Translations under genes and position numbers: made by a program | Notes under the pieces: model-generated | Seen by the model: the letters and a program-made list of their open reading frames with translations, nothing else | Database searches by the model: none | What the model was told of the DNA's origin: nothing | NCBI GenBank assembly: GCA_910585295.1 | Contig: CAJUDE010000042.1 | Coordinates: 1 to 64,000 of the forward strand | Origin: an uncultured Lachnospiraceae bacterium | GTDB lineage: Bacteria > Bacillota > Clostridia > Lachnospirales > Lachnospiraceae | Reading direction: 5' to 3' | Length of the DNA stretch: 64,000 nt | In this document: positions 16,729-25,439 of the stretch, piece after piece | Position numbering within the stretch: the stretch's first letter is position 1 | Layout: each line of letters starts with the position of its first letter

Positions 16729-19122
16729 ATGAACGTTAGGATGTTAAAAAAAGATTTAAGGCGCAAGAAATCCATTAACCTAATTTTACTGGTATTTATT
16801 TTTTTATCTACCATGTTTATTGCGGGAAGCCTGAATAATTTTACAGTGATTATGAACGGCGTGGAGCATTTTATGGAGCAGTCAGGGATTGGGGATTTTC
16901 TAATTGTGACTAAGGGAGGCGGCCCAGATGAATTGTCAGAAAATGATAAAGACATTGAGGAATTTCTGGAAAGCCAGGAGCAGGTGGAACGCTTTACGGT
17001 GGATGAGGAGCTGTTTTTCTCAGACAGCCAGTTGAAGGTGGAAAATGGCAAAAAGGCCACATTGCTCAACCCGGCAATGATTAGCAGCTTTGACATTGGG
17101 CAGCAAAAGTTTTATGATGGGGAGAACCGTGAAATTACCCAGATGCAAGATGGGGCCATTTACCTAGGGCAAAGGATTGCGTCACAGAATGGGCTGGAAC
17201 CTGGGGATTGGGTGTCAATCTGCTCAGAGAATGGGTTTGCGAAAAAATTTCAGGTGGAAGGAACGCTGAAAGATGCGTTTATGGGGTCTGAGATGATGGG
17301 TACCCAGCGGTGCATCATAAGCGAAGGGGATTTTCAGGAATTACTCAAAGAGAGCGGGCTGCCCTATGGAAAGCTGTATTCCATTACCTGCAAAGATGTA
17401 AAAACTTTTCAGGAGGAGTACAATCATTGTGAGTTCTATGAAATGTTTTCCTGCGATAAGGAATTGGTGAGGACAACATATGTTATGGAAATGGTGATAG
17501 CGGCAGTGGTTTTGCTAGTCAGCCTTTGCTTGATTGCAATATCGGTAATTATGCTGCGGTTTACCATTGTGTTTACGGTAAATGAGGATTACAAAGAAAT
17601 CGGTATCATGAAGGCGATTGGAATAAAGGACGCCTCTATCCGCAGGCTTTATATGGTGAAATACTTTGTGCTGGCGACAGCAGGGGCGTTGTGTGGATTT
17701 GTGGCAAGCATCCCATTCAGCCGTATGCTGTTGGCGCAGGTAATGGAAAAAATTGTAATAGAGAATGGGGGCGGCAGCATATTATTCCATCTTTTGGTCA
17801 CCGCCCTGGTTGTGGCAGTGGTCGTGCTGTTTGGCTACCACAGCACAGGGAAAATCAAGAAGTTTACCCCTATGGATGCTATCCGAAACGGGAATAATGG
17901 GGAGCGTTTTAAGAAAAAGGGCATTTTTCAGCTAAAGGGCGCCCATGTCAAGGCAACTACCTTTCTGGCATGCAACGATGTATTGAGTGAAATGCGCAAA
18001 TATATGGTGCTGCTGTTGACCAGTATGTTAGGGGTCTGGCTGGTGGTGATGCCAATCAACACAATCAATACGTTAAATTCCGATGGCATTGCGGCCTGGT
18101 TTGCATTATCCGAGTGCGACCTCTATCTGGTAGACGAGGATAAAGTAATGGAAGTGATTGCGGAAGGGACAAAGGAATCTTGGTACCAATATCTTAAGGA
18201 AACAGGGGAGCGTTTGGAGGACGGGGGCGTCTCAATCAAGGAATCTTTTACGGAAGTCTATTTTAAGCTTCGTATCCGCAACGGGGAAAAATCTTACAAA
18301 TCTTTTGCCATCCAGGGGCTTGGGGTGTCTACAGAACAGTATTTTTATGACGAGGGGGAACCGCCTTTCTATGAGAATGAAGTGGCAGTCACCCATAGAG
18401 TGGCTGAGAAAATTGGGGCTGGGCTTGGGGATACCGTATACATTGCAAGCGGGGGCCAGGAAAACCCCTATGTGGTGACAGCCATTTACCAATCCATGAA
18501 TAATATGGGAGAGGGGATTCGGTTTACAGAAGCTGCAAAATTGGATTACGCAGAAGCTGCCGGAGGGTTTGGCGCGCAAATTATTTTGGAACAGAGTCCA
18601 AAGGAAGATGAGCTGCTTAAGACAGCCAAACAGATAAAAAAAATATTTCCAGAAGCGAAAGTCCAAACCACAAAAGAATTTGTCAGCAGCATGATTGGGG
18701 ATATCGCAGATAAGATTGGGCCGTTGAAAATGTTGATTTTGGCCGTTGTGTTGGCAATAAATGTGCTGGTGGCGGTGCTGATGCAGAAAATGTTCCTGAT
18801 TCGGGAACGGGGGGAGGTTGCCATGCTGAAATCCATTGGGTTTTCAGACCGTTCCCTGATAGGATGGCAGGCAAAACGCGTGATGGGCGTTCTATTTTTG
18901 GGGATTGCAATCGGCACCTTAACAGGCACGCCATTTTCTGAAATTACATCCGGCAGGGTATTTCAGTTAATGGGGGCAAAGAAAATAGAATTTGTGGTAA
19001 ACCCTTTGGAAATATATGTGCTGTATCCAGCGATATTGTTTGTGGCTGCCGTGCTGGCATGCATCATTGCCATGCGGAGCCTGAAAAAGATATCGGTACA
19101 GGAAATGAGCCATATTGAGTAG
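16729..19122 (+). CDS. FtsX-family ABC transporter permease
   Basis: A 797-residue permease with two FtsX-type halves. There is one membrane segment at residues about 16-36, an extracytoplasmic domain of about 200 residues, and three segments near 255-375 with the EIGIMKAIGIKD coupling motif. Another single segment lies at about 424-446, followed by a second extracytoplasmic domain and three final segments with the GEVAMLKSIGFSD motif. It belongs with the adjacent ATPase, 21 bases downstream. Such transporters with a linked two-component system often act in antimicrobial-peptide sensing or lipoprotein handling. GGAAGGAG precedes the start. Confidence 0.88.
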   Translation: MNVRMLKKDLRRKKSINLILLVFIFLSTMFIAGSLNNFTVIMNGVEHFMEQSGIGDFLIVTKGGGPDELSENDKDIEEFLESQEQVERFTVDEELFFSDSQLKVENGKKATLLNPAMISSFDIGQQKFYDGENREITQMQDGAIYLGQRIASQNGLEPGDWVSICSENGFAKKFQVEGTLKDAFMGSEMMGTQRCIISEGDFQELLKESGLPYGKLYSITCKDVKTFQEEYNHCEFYEMFSCDKELVRTTYVMEMVIAAVVLLVSLCLIAISVIMLRFTIVFTVNEDYKEIGIMKAIGIKDASIRRLYMVKYFVLATAGALCGFVASIPFSRMLLAQVMEKIVIENGGGSILFHLLVTALVVAVVVLFGYHSTGKIKKFTPMDAIRNGNNGERFKKKGIFQLKGAHVKATTFLACNDVLSEMRKYMVLLLTSMLGVWLVVMPINTINTLNSDGIAAWFALSECDLYLVDEDKVMEVIAEGTKESWYQYLKETGERLEDGGVSIKESFTEVYFKLRIRNGEKSYKSFAIQGLGVSTEQYFYDEGEPPFYENEVAVTHRVAEKIGAGLGDTVYIASGGQENPYVVTAIYQSMNNMGEGIRFTEAAKLDYAEAAGGFGAQIILEQSPKEDELLKTAKQIKKIFPEAKVQTTKEFVSSMIGDIADKIGPLKMLILAVVLAINVLVAVLMQKMFLIRERGEVAMLKSIGFSDRSLIGWQAKRVMGVLFLGIAIGTLTGTPFSEITSGRVFQLMGAKKIEFVVNPLEIYVLYPAILFVAAVLACIIAMRSLKKISVQEMSHIE

Positions 19123-19143
19123 GCATAGGATAGGAGGAAGGAA

Positions 19144-19905
19144 ATGAAAGAAGCGCTGTGTGTAAAAGATTTATGTAAAACCTATGTGGCAAATAAAAGG
19201 CAGAACAATGTATTGAAAAATGTGAATTTCACCATTGGGCAAGGGGAAATGGTGGCGGTGATGGGGCCGTCTGGGTCTGGGAAATCCACGCTTTTGTACT
19301 GTGTGTCCGGCATGGACCGCCCTACTGCCGGGGAAGTGCTGTTAGATGGGAAACGGATTACGGATTTGAAGGAGAAGGAGCTGGCAAAGGTACGCCTTAC
19401 AAGCATGGGATTTATTTTCCAACAGATGTATATGCTGAAAAACCTTTCTATTATGGACAATATTCTGCTTCCAGCTTACCAGGCAGGGGCTAAAGGGCGC
19501 GCCCGGCAGGAAATCAATGAATACTGCCTTGGGTTGATGCGCAAGCTTGGGATCCATGATGTCGCCGGGCATGACATTGCGGAAGTTTCCGGCGGGCAGC
19601 TTCAGCGTGCATGTATCTGCCGGAGCTTAATCAACAAACCCAAGATCCTTTTTGCGGATGAGCCGACTGGGGCATTGAACCGAAGCGCCTCGGAAGATGT
19701 GATGGCGCAGTTGAAGAAACTGAATGAAGAGGGCGCCACGATTATGCTTGTGACCCATGATATGAAAGTGGCTGCAAAATGCAGCAGGGTTTTGTATATT
19801 GTAGACGGGGACATCAAAGGGGAATTCTATATGGAGGAACATGACGGGGAGGAAAAAATCAGGGAGCGCAGTTTGAACCACTGGCTGATTGAAATGGGGT
19901 GGTAA
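19144..19905 (+). CDS. ABC transporter ATP-binding protein (MacB/LolD/BceA-like)
   Basis: A 253-residue nucleotide-binding subunit for the preceding permease. Walker A is GPSGSGKSTLL (residues about 40-50), the signature is VSGGQLQRACICRSL, Walker B is ILFADEPTGALN, and the switch His is in VTHDMK. The extended tail after residue 225 is unusual but short. Its last 17 bases overlap the response regulator, so transporter and sensor system form one operon. Confidence 0.92.
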   Translation: MKEALCVKDLCKTYVANKRQNNVLKNVNFTIGQGEMVAVMGPSGSGKSTLLYCVSGMDRPTAGEVLLDGKRITDLKEKELAKVRLTSMGFIFQQMYMLKNLSIMDNILLPAYQAGAKGRARQEINEYCLGLMRKLGIHDVAGHDIAEVSGGQLQRACICRSLINKPKILFADEPTGALNRSASEDVMAQLKKLNEEGATIMLVTHDMKVAAKCSRVLYIVDGDIKGEFYMEEHDGEEKIRERSLNHWLIEMGW

Positions 19906-20572
19906 GGGTATGGCGGACATTATAGTTGTGGAAGATAACGAGGAACTGGGGGCATTGCTCGCAGACTTCTTAAAGGCAGAGGGGTATGATGTATATTTGG
20001 CTGGGTCTGGGGAGGAAAGTTTGGAAATTTATGGGTCTGAGGGGGCGAAACTGGTGATTTTAGACTTGATGCTCCCAGGGATGGACGGGTTTGGCGTGTG
20101 CAGCAAAATCCGCGAGAAAGCCAATACGCCAATTATTATTGTAAGCGCCAAGGGAAACAAGGAAGATAAGCTGAATGGGCTGCTGCAGGGGGCGGATGAT
20201 TATATAGAGAAACCTTATGACATTGATATCTTGTTGGCAAAGGTGAGGGGGATTTTCCAAAGAAGGTATTCTTCCGACGAAATTACAGACGGCAGCCTGC
20301 GGCTGGATAAAAGGGGACGCCATATTTACCTGGAAGGCAGGGAAGTGCCTGCAACGGCAAGGGAATTTGACTTGCTGCTCTACCTGATGGAGAACAAAGG
20401 GAAAGCGCTCCCAAAAGAAGAGCTGTTTTGCAAAATATGGGGGTTTGACAGCGAGAGCGAGCCGCAGACATTAACGGTCCATATCCGGTGGCTGCGGGAG
20501 AAGTTAGAAAAAGACCCCAAAAAGCCAAAACGGATTTTGACAGTCTGGGGCATTGGCTATCGGTTTGAGTAA
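19889..20572 (+). CDS. OmpR-family response regulator
   Basis: A 227-residue regulator. The receiver domain has the phospho-acceptor Asp in LVILDLMLPGMDG (residue about 54), the Ser/Thr switch in IIVSAKG and Lys in EKPYDIDIL. A winged-helix DNA-binding domain follows (TAREFDLLLYLMENKGKALPK, LTVHIRWLREKLE). ATG at 19889 overlaps the ATPase gene; an ATG at 19910 preceded by GGTAAGGG is an equally good start. Confidence 0.9.
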   Translation: MKWGGKGMADIIVVEDNEELGALLADFLKAEGYDVYLAGSGEESLEIYGSEGAKLVILDLMLPGMDGFGVCSKIREKANTPIIIVSAKGNKEDKLNGLLQGADDYIEKPYDIDILLAKVRGIFQRRYSSDEITDGSLRLDKRGRHIYLEGREVPATAREFDLLLYLMENKGKALPKEELFCKIWGFDSESEPQTLTVHIRWLREKLEKDPKKPKRILTVWGIGYRFE

Positions 20573-20584
20573 AGAGGGAAGGCT

Positions 20585-21949
20585 ATGAAAAAAATAAACC
20601 AATTGCTGCTGGCTGCCTTTTTGGGCAGCCTTGCCCTTTTATGCTTGGTGAACGCCTTATTGCCCCATATAGATGGCTCGGTGAACGGCAGGGAATACAA
20701 GATCTCCCTAAACAGGGTGGAGCGGGCAATTGAGCAGTTTGAACAAGAAAGGGGCAGGGCCGCAGAGGATTTAAAAGAGCTGGAAGGTTTTGCGGGAGGC
20801 GGAAAGTTCCCTTTGGTTGTGGGGCTTGAAGCCTTAGAGAACGGCGCAAGCCTTACAGGGCATAACGCAAGCCCTAGGCAGGGAGCAGGCTTTTCGGAGC
20901 CGGAACCTGGAGCCAAAGAAAAGGAATTTTGGGGGAACCTGGGCGGTGAATACGCAGTGGTTGCCTCTGAATATGCTTATTATAAAGTATATTACCTTTC
21001 AAAAAAAACTTCCAACCGTTCCGTTGTTATGTTGGTAAACCTGGTTGCCGGGTGCTTTATCCTGCTGTCATGGGCGTTGCTTTTGTATGTCAGGCAAAAA
21101 ATCCTGCTGCCCTTTTTCCAGCTTTCCGGGCTGCCCTATGAGCTGTCTAAAGGGAACCTGGAAGTGCCGTTAAAAGAAAACAAAACCCGGTTTTTTGGGA
21201 AGTTTATGTGGGGCATGGACATGCTTCGGGAAAACCTGGAGAGGCAGAAATTACGTGAGCTGGAACTGCAGAAAGAAAAGAAAATGTTGCTGCTGTCTTT
21301 GTCACATGACATCAAGACCCCGCTGAGCGCCATCCATTTGTATGCCCAGGCTTTGAGCCGGAACCTGTACCAGGACGAGGGGAAAAAGCAGGAAATGGCA
21401 AGGGGCATTCAGGAAAAGGCAGCGGAAATTGAGGCCTATGTCAGTGAGATTGTAAAAGCCTCCAATGAGGATTTCCTTGATTTCCAGGTAGAGTGTAAGG
21501 AATTGTATATTGGGGAGGCATTGGGAAAAATCTACACCTATTATCAGGATAAAATGGAGTTAAACCTGGTGGAATTTTCCTGGGAGCCTTATCCAAACTG
21601 CCTGGTCTGGGGAGATTTGGACCGTTTGGTGGAAGTGATGCAGAATGTGGTGGAAAACGCCATTAAGTACGGGGATGGAAGGAAAATCCATATATCAGCC
21701 AGCCGGGAAGAGGAAGAATATCAAGTGTTGATTTACAATACGGGGTGTGGGCTTGCCCCAAGAGAGCTCCCCCATATATTCGACAGCTTTTTTCGGGGCA
21801 GCAATGTGGGGAAGAACCCAGGGAGCGGCCTGGGGCTGTATATCTGCCGGCAGCTTATCCATCGGATGGAAGGCGAAATTACCGCCAAAATCCGGGAGAA
21901 AGATGGGGAATTCTGGATGGAGGTTTGTATTTCCCTGCATCTGGCATAA
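20585..21949 (+). CDS. membrane sensor histidine kinase
   Basis: A 454-residue kinase partner of the adjacent response regulator. Membrane segment 1 is at residues 7-25. An extracytoplasmic sensor region of about 120 residues follows, then segment 2 (VNLVAGCFILLSWALLLYV). The dimerisation helix has LSHDIKTPLSAIH with the phospho-accepting His. ATPase boxes are VVENAIKYG (N), FFRGSN (F) and GSGLGLYICRQL (G). The sizeable external domain differs from the tiny sensors of BceS kinases. A terminator follows at 22015-22048. Confidence 0.92.
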   Translation: MKKINQLLLAAFLGSLALLCLVNALLPHIDGSVNGREYKISLNRVERAIEQFEQERGRAAEDLKELEGFAGGGKFPLVVGLEALENGASLTGHNASPRQGAGFSEPEPGAKEKEFWGNLGGEYAVVASEYAYYKVYYLSKKTSNRSVVMLVNLVAGCFILLSWALLLYVRQKILLPFFQLSGLPYELSKGNLEVPLKENKTRFFGKFMWGMDMLRENLERQKLRELELQKEKKMLLLSLSHDIKTPLSAIHLYAQALSRNLYQDEGKKQEMARGIQEKAAEIEAYVSEIVKASNEDFLDFQVECKELYIGEALGKIYTYYQDKMELNLVEFSWEPYPNCLVWGDLDRLVEVMQNVVENAIKYGDGRKIHISASREEEEYQVLIYNTGCGLAPRELPHIFDSFFRGSNVGKNPGSGLGLYICRQLIHRMEGEITAKIREKDGEFWMEVCISLHLA

Positions 21950-22014
21950 AATTTCAAATATGCCCTGACGTTGTATTTGGAACTGTTAGGGGATACAAGG
22001 GCTTGTGGGATATT

Positions 22015-22048
22015 CCTGCCTATGCGTTATGCGTAGGCAGGATTTTTT
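22015..22048 (+). terminator. intrinsic terminator after the kinase gene
   Basis: CCTGCCTATGC-GTTAT-GCGTAGGCAGG forms an 11-bp stem (one G-U pair), followed by A and TTTTTT. It ends the ABC/two-component operon. Confidence 0.85.
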
Positions 22049-22071
22049 CTCAAACAACCGTAAAATAATTG

Positions 22072-22128
22072 TTGACAAATAATATTATATGACGTATAGT
22101 ATTAAATATCAAATAGTAATGTACATTA
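22072..22128 (+). promoter_or_regulatory. promoter and probable operator of the PadR operon
   Basis: TTGACA at 22072-22077 and TATAGT at 22095-22100 with a 17-bp spacer make a strong sigma-A promoter. The 12-bp palindrome TAATGTACATTA (22117-22128) lies just downstream of the expected start point, and the -10 region itself is in an imperfect AT-rich dyad. Either could be where PadR binds to repress its own operon; that is inference from position. Confidence 0.7.
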
Positions 22129-22164
22129 AATAATAATATTTGAAAAACAGTAAGGAGTGGTGGC

Positions 22165-22488
22165 ATGGTATTTAACACAGGTGCGGCTCTTTTGGATGCA
22201 ATCGTCCTGGCGGTTGTATGTAAGGAAGAAGAAGGCACGTATGGCTATAAGATCACCCAGGATGTACGGCAGGCGATAGAGGTATCCGAATCCACATTAT
22301 ACCCGGTGCTTCGCCGCCTGCAAAAAGATGGCTGTCTGGAAGTCTATGATGTGGAATGCGGGGGGAGGAACCGCAGGTATTATAAGATTACGGAAAGAGG
22401 GATGGCGCAGTTGCATCTGTACCGAACGGAATGGGTCAATTATTCTTCTAAAATTACAATGTTATTTTCGGGAGGAGAGTCAGCATGA
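22165..22488 (+). CDS. PadR-family transcriptional regulator
   Basis: A 107-residue winged-helix repressor. The core GTYGYKITQDVRQAIEVSES, then TLYPVLRRLQKDGCLEV and RYYKITERG, is the classic PadR DNA-binding domain; the C-terminal dimer helix is short (PadR subfamily 2). It overlaps the DUF1700 gene by 4 bases. It probably represses this envelope operon until membrane stress or a drug is sensed. Confidence 0.92.
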   Translation: MVFNTGAALLDAIVLAVVCKEEEGTYGYKITQDVRQAIEVSESTLYPVLRRLQKDGCLEVYDVECGGRNRRYYKITERGMAQLHLYRTEWVNYSSKITMLFSGGESA

Positions 22489-23270
22489 GCAGAAATGAAT
22501 TTATGATGCAGTTGGAATGGCTGTTGGAAGATGTGGCAGAAGAGGAAAAAAAGGAAGCATTATCCTATTATCGAAGTTACTTTGAAGATGCAGGCGTGGA
22601 GAATGAAGCGCGGATTTTAAAAGAGCTGGAATCACCAGAAAAGGTTGCCGCCACAATTAAGGCAGACCTGGGGATGGGGCAGGCTGCACAGGCAGGGGAA
22701 TATACAGAGCGAGGATTTGAAGACAACAGGTTTGAGCAGAAAAATCCGGTGGATATCCGCAAAAGCACAGAAGGGCAGCAATCCCAGGGCAAAGCCTTTG
22801 GGAGGGGGGATACAGAACCAGAGATGGATTTTGGCCATACAGAGAAGGGGCAATATTATTCTGGATACCGTTCATCTAATAGCGGGGATGGGCGTTCCAC
22901 CTATAGCGGCCGGTCTACAGCGGGGATCCTTTTGATTGTGGCGGTTGCCATAGTGACTAGCCCAATTTGGCTTGGTTTGATTACAGGAATTGGGGGAGCA
23001 TTTTTAGGCGTGGCTATTTCAGCGATAGCCGTTACAGGGGCTTTTTACATTGCAGGCGGCGTATTGTTTGGCATAGGGATTGGCCAGATTGTGACAGGCG
23101 GCTTGGCGGTAGGGTTTGCATTGACTGGGATAGGGCTGTTGTTGTTGGCGTTGGCAATCCTTGGGACTGTGGTTTGTATTTGGGTTTGTGGGAAGCTGCT
23201 GCCGTGGATGTGCCGTTTGATTGGGAGAGTGTGGAACAGCGTGTTTTCTGGAAAGGAGAGAAGGGCATGA
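22485..23270 (+). CDS. DUF1700 membrane protein
   Basis: A 261-residue protein. The N-terminal DUF1700 helical domain (residues 1-65, FMMQLEWLLEDVAEEEKKEAL) is followed by a low-complexity hydrophilic linker and then three to four membrane segments from about residue 145 rich in Gly, Ile and Val. DUF1700 proteins accompany PadR regulators and DUF4097 proteins in Firmicutes envelope-stress operons. GGAGGAG precedes the ATG, and the gene overlaps both neighbours by ATGA. Confidence 0.85.
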   Translation: MSRNEFMMQLEWLLEDVAEEEKKEALSYYRSYFEDAGVENEARILKELESPEKVAATIKADLGMGQAAQAGEYTERGFEDNRFEQKNPVDIRKSTEGQQSQGKAFGRGDTEPEMDFGHTEKGQYYSGYRSSNSGDGRSTYSGRSTAGILLIVAVAIVTSPIWLGLITGIGGAFLGVAISAIAVTGAFYIAGGVLFGIGIGQIVTGGLAVGFALTGIGLLLLALAILGTVVCIWVCGKLLPWMCRLIGRVWNSVFSGKERRA

Positions 23271-24256
23271 AGATTTTTACAAAGATAGCTTTGGCTGTAG
23301 CGTTGGTTTTTGTAGTGGTTGGCAGTATGCTGTGCGCAATTGGCCTTGGCATTGGGTTTCAATTTTCAGAGTTTTGGGATCAGGTAGAGGAAGGGGAATT
23401 CTCCATCGGCCCTATCCGGCATATTCCATTTATCAGCTTTGGAGACACTGGGTTTGGCTGGGATGGTTGGGACAGTTGGGACTTTGATTGGGAAGAGGGG
23501 GAGTTTGATTGGGTTGCCCAAGATAAACGAGATTTCAGTTTTTCTTGGAAAAACATTCAGAAAATTGAGATGGATTTGGATTACAGCGGGGTAAAGATTC
23601 TGGATGATAAAGCGGCGGGGGAGAACATCCTGGTAAATGTGGAATACCGTAATAAAAGCCACAAACACGAGGTGAAGGCGTATATGGATGGCGACACCCT
23701 AAAAATTAAGGACAGTGGGGACCGTAATTGGCGCAAGGATTCTTCCGTGGTATTGCTTACAATCCCCTCTGGCATCATGGAGCATGCCTGGCTGGAAAAA
23801 ATAGAACTGAAACAGGGCAAAGGCTATATTAATGTGGGAATGCCATTGACAGCAAAGGAAATAAGTATTAAGGTAGGGGCAGGGGAATGTGAAGTATCAG
23901 AGAAATTGACCGCGGAGAAGGAAATTTCCGTAAATGTAGACGCAGGGAAGGTTGGCTTAGAAGAGCTGGATGCTAATAAGGTTAAATTGGAAGGCGGAGT
24001 AGGGGAGCTTACGGCAAGCTTGCTTACGGCAGATACCATCGAGATAGAAGGCGGGATAGGGAATATTGAAGTGGAGGCCGCTGGGGAAGAGGCAGATTAT
24101 AGTTACGACATTCAGTGCGGGGTAGGGACCGTGGAAATTGGGGATCATGAATATAGCGGGCTTTCTTCTGGCGGCGCTATCAATAATCCAGGAAATAAGA
24201 AAATAGAAATTGACTGTGGCATTGGGAATGTGGAAGTCTCTTTCCAGGGGCGGTAG
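23267..24256 (+). CDS. DUF4097 family membrane-anchored beta-helix protein
   Basis: A 329-residue protein with one N-terminal membrane segment (IALAVALVFVVVGSMLCAI), then an acidic Trp/Gly-rich stretch (WDGWDSWDFDWEEGEFDW). The DUF4097 domain follows, a repetitive right-handed beta-solenoid with repeats such as VKLEGGVGELTAS, IEIEGGIGNIEVE and IEIDCGIGNVEVS. The frame runs open 100 codons further upstream, but GGAAAGGAG before ATG 23267 and the ATGA overlap show the true start. It is likely a surface-exposed partner in the stress operon. Confidence 0.85.
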   Translation: MKIFTKIALAVALVFVVVGSMLCAIGLGIGFQFSEFWDQVEEGEFSIGPIRHIPFISFGDTGFGWDGWDSWDFDWEEGEFDWVAQDKRDFSFSWKNIQKIEMDLDYSGVKILDDKAAGENILVNVEYRNKSHKHEVKAYMDGDTLKIKDSGDRNWRKDSSVVLLTIPSGIMEHAWLEKIELKQGKGYINVGMPLTAKEISIKVGAGECEVSEKLTAEKEISVNVDAGKVGLEELDANKVKLEGGVGELTASLLTADTIEIEGGIGNIEVEAAGEEADYSYDIQCGVGTVEIGDHEYSGLSSGGAINNPGNKKIEIDCGIGNVEVSFQGR

Positions 24257-24304
24257 CATATGATTTGCCTGCATGGCAGGAGTTTTTAGAAAGAAGGAGT
24301 TAAT

Positions 24305-24490
24305 ATGGAACCTAAGAGATTATTTAAGTCAAGGAAGAACAGAGTGATTTGCGGCGTATGCGGCGGTGTGGGGGAATATTTTAACATTGACCCAACGATT
24401 ATCCGTTTACTGTTTGTGCTGTTAGGCTGCACTACAACAGGCATCTTTGTATACCTGGTGGCGGCAGTGATTATGCCAGACGAATTTTAA
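24305..24490 (+). CDS. PspC domain protein
   Basis: A 61-residue PspC-domain protein: the RLFKSRKNRVICGVCGG motif, then a short amphipathic part and one transmembrane helix (LFVLLGCTTTGIFVYLVAA). It is the last gene of the PadR-DUF1700-DUF4097-PspC operon. GAAGGAG lies upstream. It probably senses or stabilises the membrane. Confidence 0.92.
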   Translation: MEPKRLFKSRKNRVICGVCGGVGEYFNIDPTIIRLLFVLLGCTTTGIFVYLVAAVIMPDEF

Positions 24491-24566
24491 TGGAATTTGG
24501 GAAAAGGCGCGCGGGCTGTTTCAGGCTTTCAAGCCCCGCAAGGCGGAAGGGATTGTGTTTTGAACG

Positions 24567-24607
24567 AAAAAGGTGGGAAGCGGTTCATATCAGCTTCCCG
24601 CCTTTTT
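24567..24607. terminator. bidirectional intrinsic terminator
   Basis: AAAAAGGTGGGAAGC and GCTTCCCGCCTTTTT are perfect 15-base complements around an 11-base loop. The T run on both strands lets it end both the PspC operon and the convergent hemerythrin gene. Confidence 0.92.
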
Positions 24608-24622
24608 ATGTATCCGTTACGG

Positions 24623-25024
24623 TTATTTCTTTACATAAAGCATATCTACCTGCAAAATATGGGTGACTAGCCAGTTCGCTAGAAATCCCAGTAACTCTTC
24701 TGCAGTATCGTTTTGGCTGTTAAAGTCCTCGCCCAGGGAATCGAAGTCAAATTCCATCAATTTATCCTCGAATTTGCGGTGCAGGGCAATATGGTCCTCA
24801 ATCCCCGCATAGTTGATGCTTCGCTGGTATTCTTCTTCATGGGCAAAATGGGTTCTGGTATAGTTAATCAGCTCAGAAATTAAATGTATCAGGTTGTCGG
24901 TCTTGTCCTGAAGGAAATCATCATGCAATAATTGATGCGTTTCTTCTGCCAGCTCAAACAGCCGGGTATGTTCCTGGTCGATAGTTTGTATACCAGTGTA
25001 ATATTCCGGTTTCATTTCATACAT
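24623..25024 (-). CDS. bacteriohemerythrin
   Basis: A 133-residue four-helix di-iron oxygen-binding protein. The ligands are in the expected order: His in IDQEHTRLFE, the HFAHEEEY motif with His and Glu, HIALHRKF, and the C-terminal HILQVDMLY with His and Asp. AAGGAG with 8-nt spacing supports ATG 25024; the open frame extends 35 codons further without a site. It may buffer oxygen in this anaerobe. Confidence 0.93.
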   Translation of the reverse strand: MYEMKPEYYTGIQTIDQEHTRLFELAEETHQLLHDDFLQDKTDNLIHLISELINYTRTHFAHEEEYQRSINYAGIEDHIALHRKFEDKLMEFDFDSLGEDFNSQNDTAEELLGFLANWLVTHILQVDMLYVKK

Positions 25025-25157
25025 AATTCCATCTCCTTGACATAAAATAATTGCCGCCGCAAAATAGGCGGAAGTAAAAGTCCTGCCGACGGCTACCATT
25101 ATTTTACAGCCAATTTTCCTAAGAATCAAGACGCCTTAGAGGAAAAATGTCAAAATC

Positions 25158-25184
25158 TTGGCAACAAGAAGGCGCCTTTATAAT
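25158..25184 (+). promoter_or_regulatory. candidate promoter of mscS
   Basis: TTGGCA (25158-25163) and a perfect TATAAT (25179-25184), with a short 15-bp spacer. A transcript from here would carry the structured leader that follows. Confidence 0.45.
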
Positions 25185-25199
25185 GAAAATGAATTGTAA

Positions 25200-25325
25200 G
25201 GTTCAGTTTGTGCGAACAGTGAGAAAAGGGAGACTTACCTTTTGGAAGGTAGGGTAAGGGCATAGTAATCTATGCGCGCCCTAAGGCATACCATGTGTAT
25301 TGTATTATGTTATGCCTTAGGGCGC
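25200..25325 (+). promoter_or_regulatory. structured leader upstream of mscS
   Basis: Consecutive inverted repeats: CTTACC/GGTAAG (25234-25239 with 25253-25258), the perfect GCATAG-TAAT-CTATGC hairpin (25260-25275), and a 15-bp perfect stem (25276-25290 with 25311-25325, 20-base loop). A T5 run follows at about 25338. The gene starts only at 25440. This could be an attenuator or cis-regulatory RNA; I do not recognise a known riboswitch class. Confidence 0.5.
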
Positions 25326-25439
25326 GGCGCAATGGGCCTTTTTGAAGATACAGCCTGGAAATTCTATTTTTTTCGTTATATAATAGAAATGGCTATACCA
25401 TATAGGGAAATGCCATGGGGAGCCAGACAGGAGGAAGAT

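Noticed and set aside
16729..21949. Classical BceAB-RS bacitracin module
   Set aside because: The permease has two large external domains and the kinase has a sizeable sensor domain, unlike BceB and BceS; only the general layout is shared.
22967..23266. Open frame extending 100 codons upstream of the DUF4097 gene
   Set aside because: It overlaps the DUF1700 coding region in another frame and has no start site; GGAAAGGAG and an ATGA overlap place the start at 23267.
25272..25439. N-terminal extension of MscS
   Set aside because: It runs through perfect hairpins and lacks a ribosome binding site, whereas AGGAGG precedes ATG 25440.
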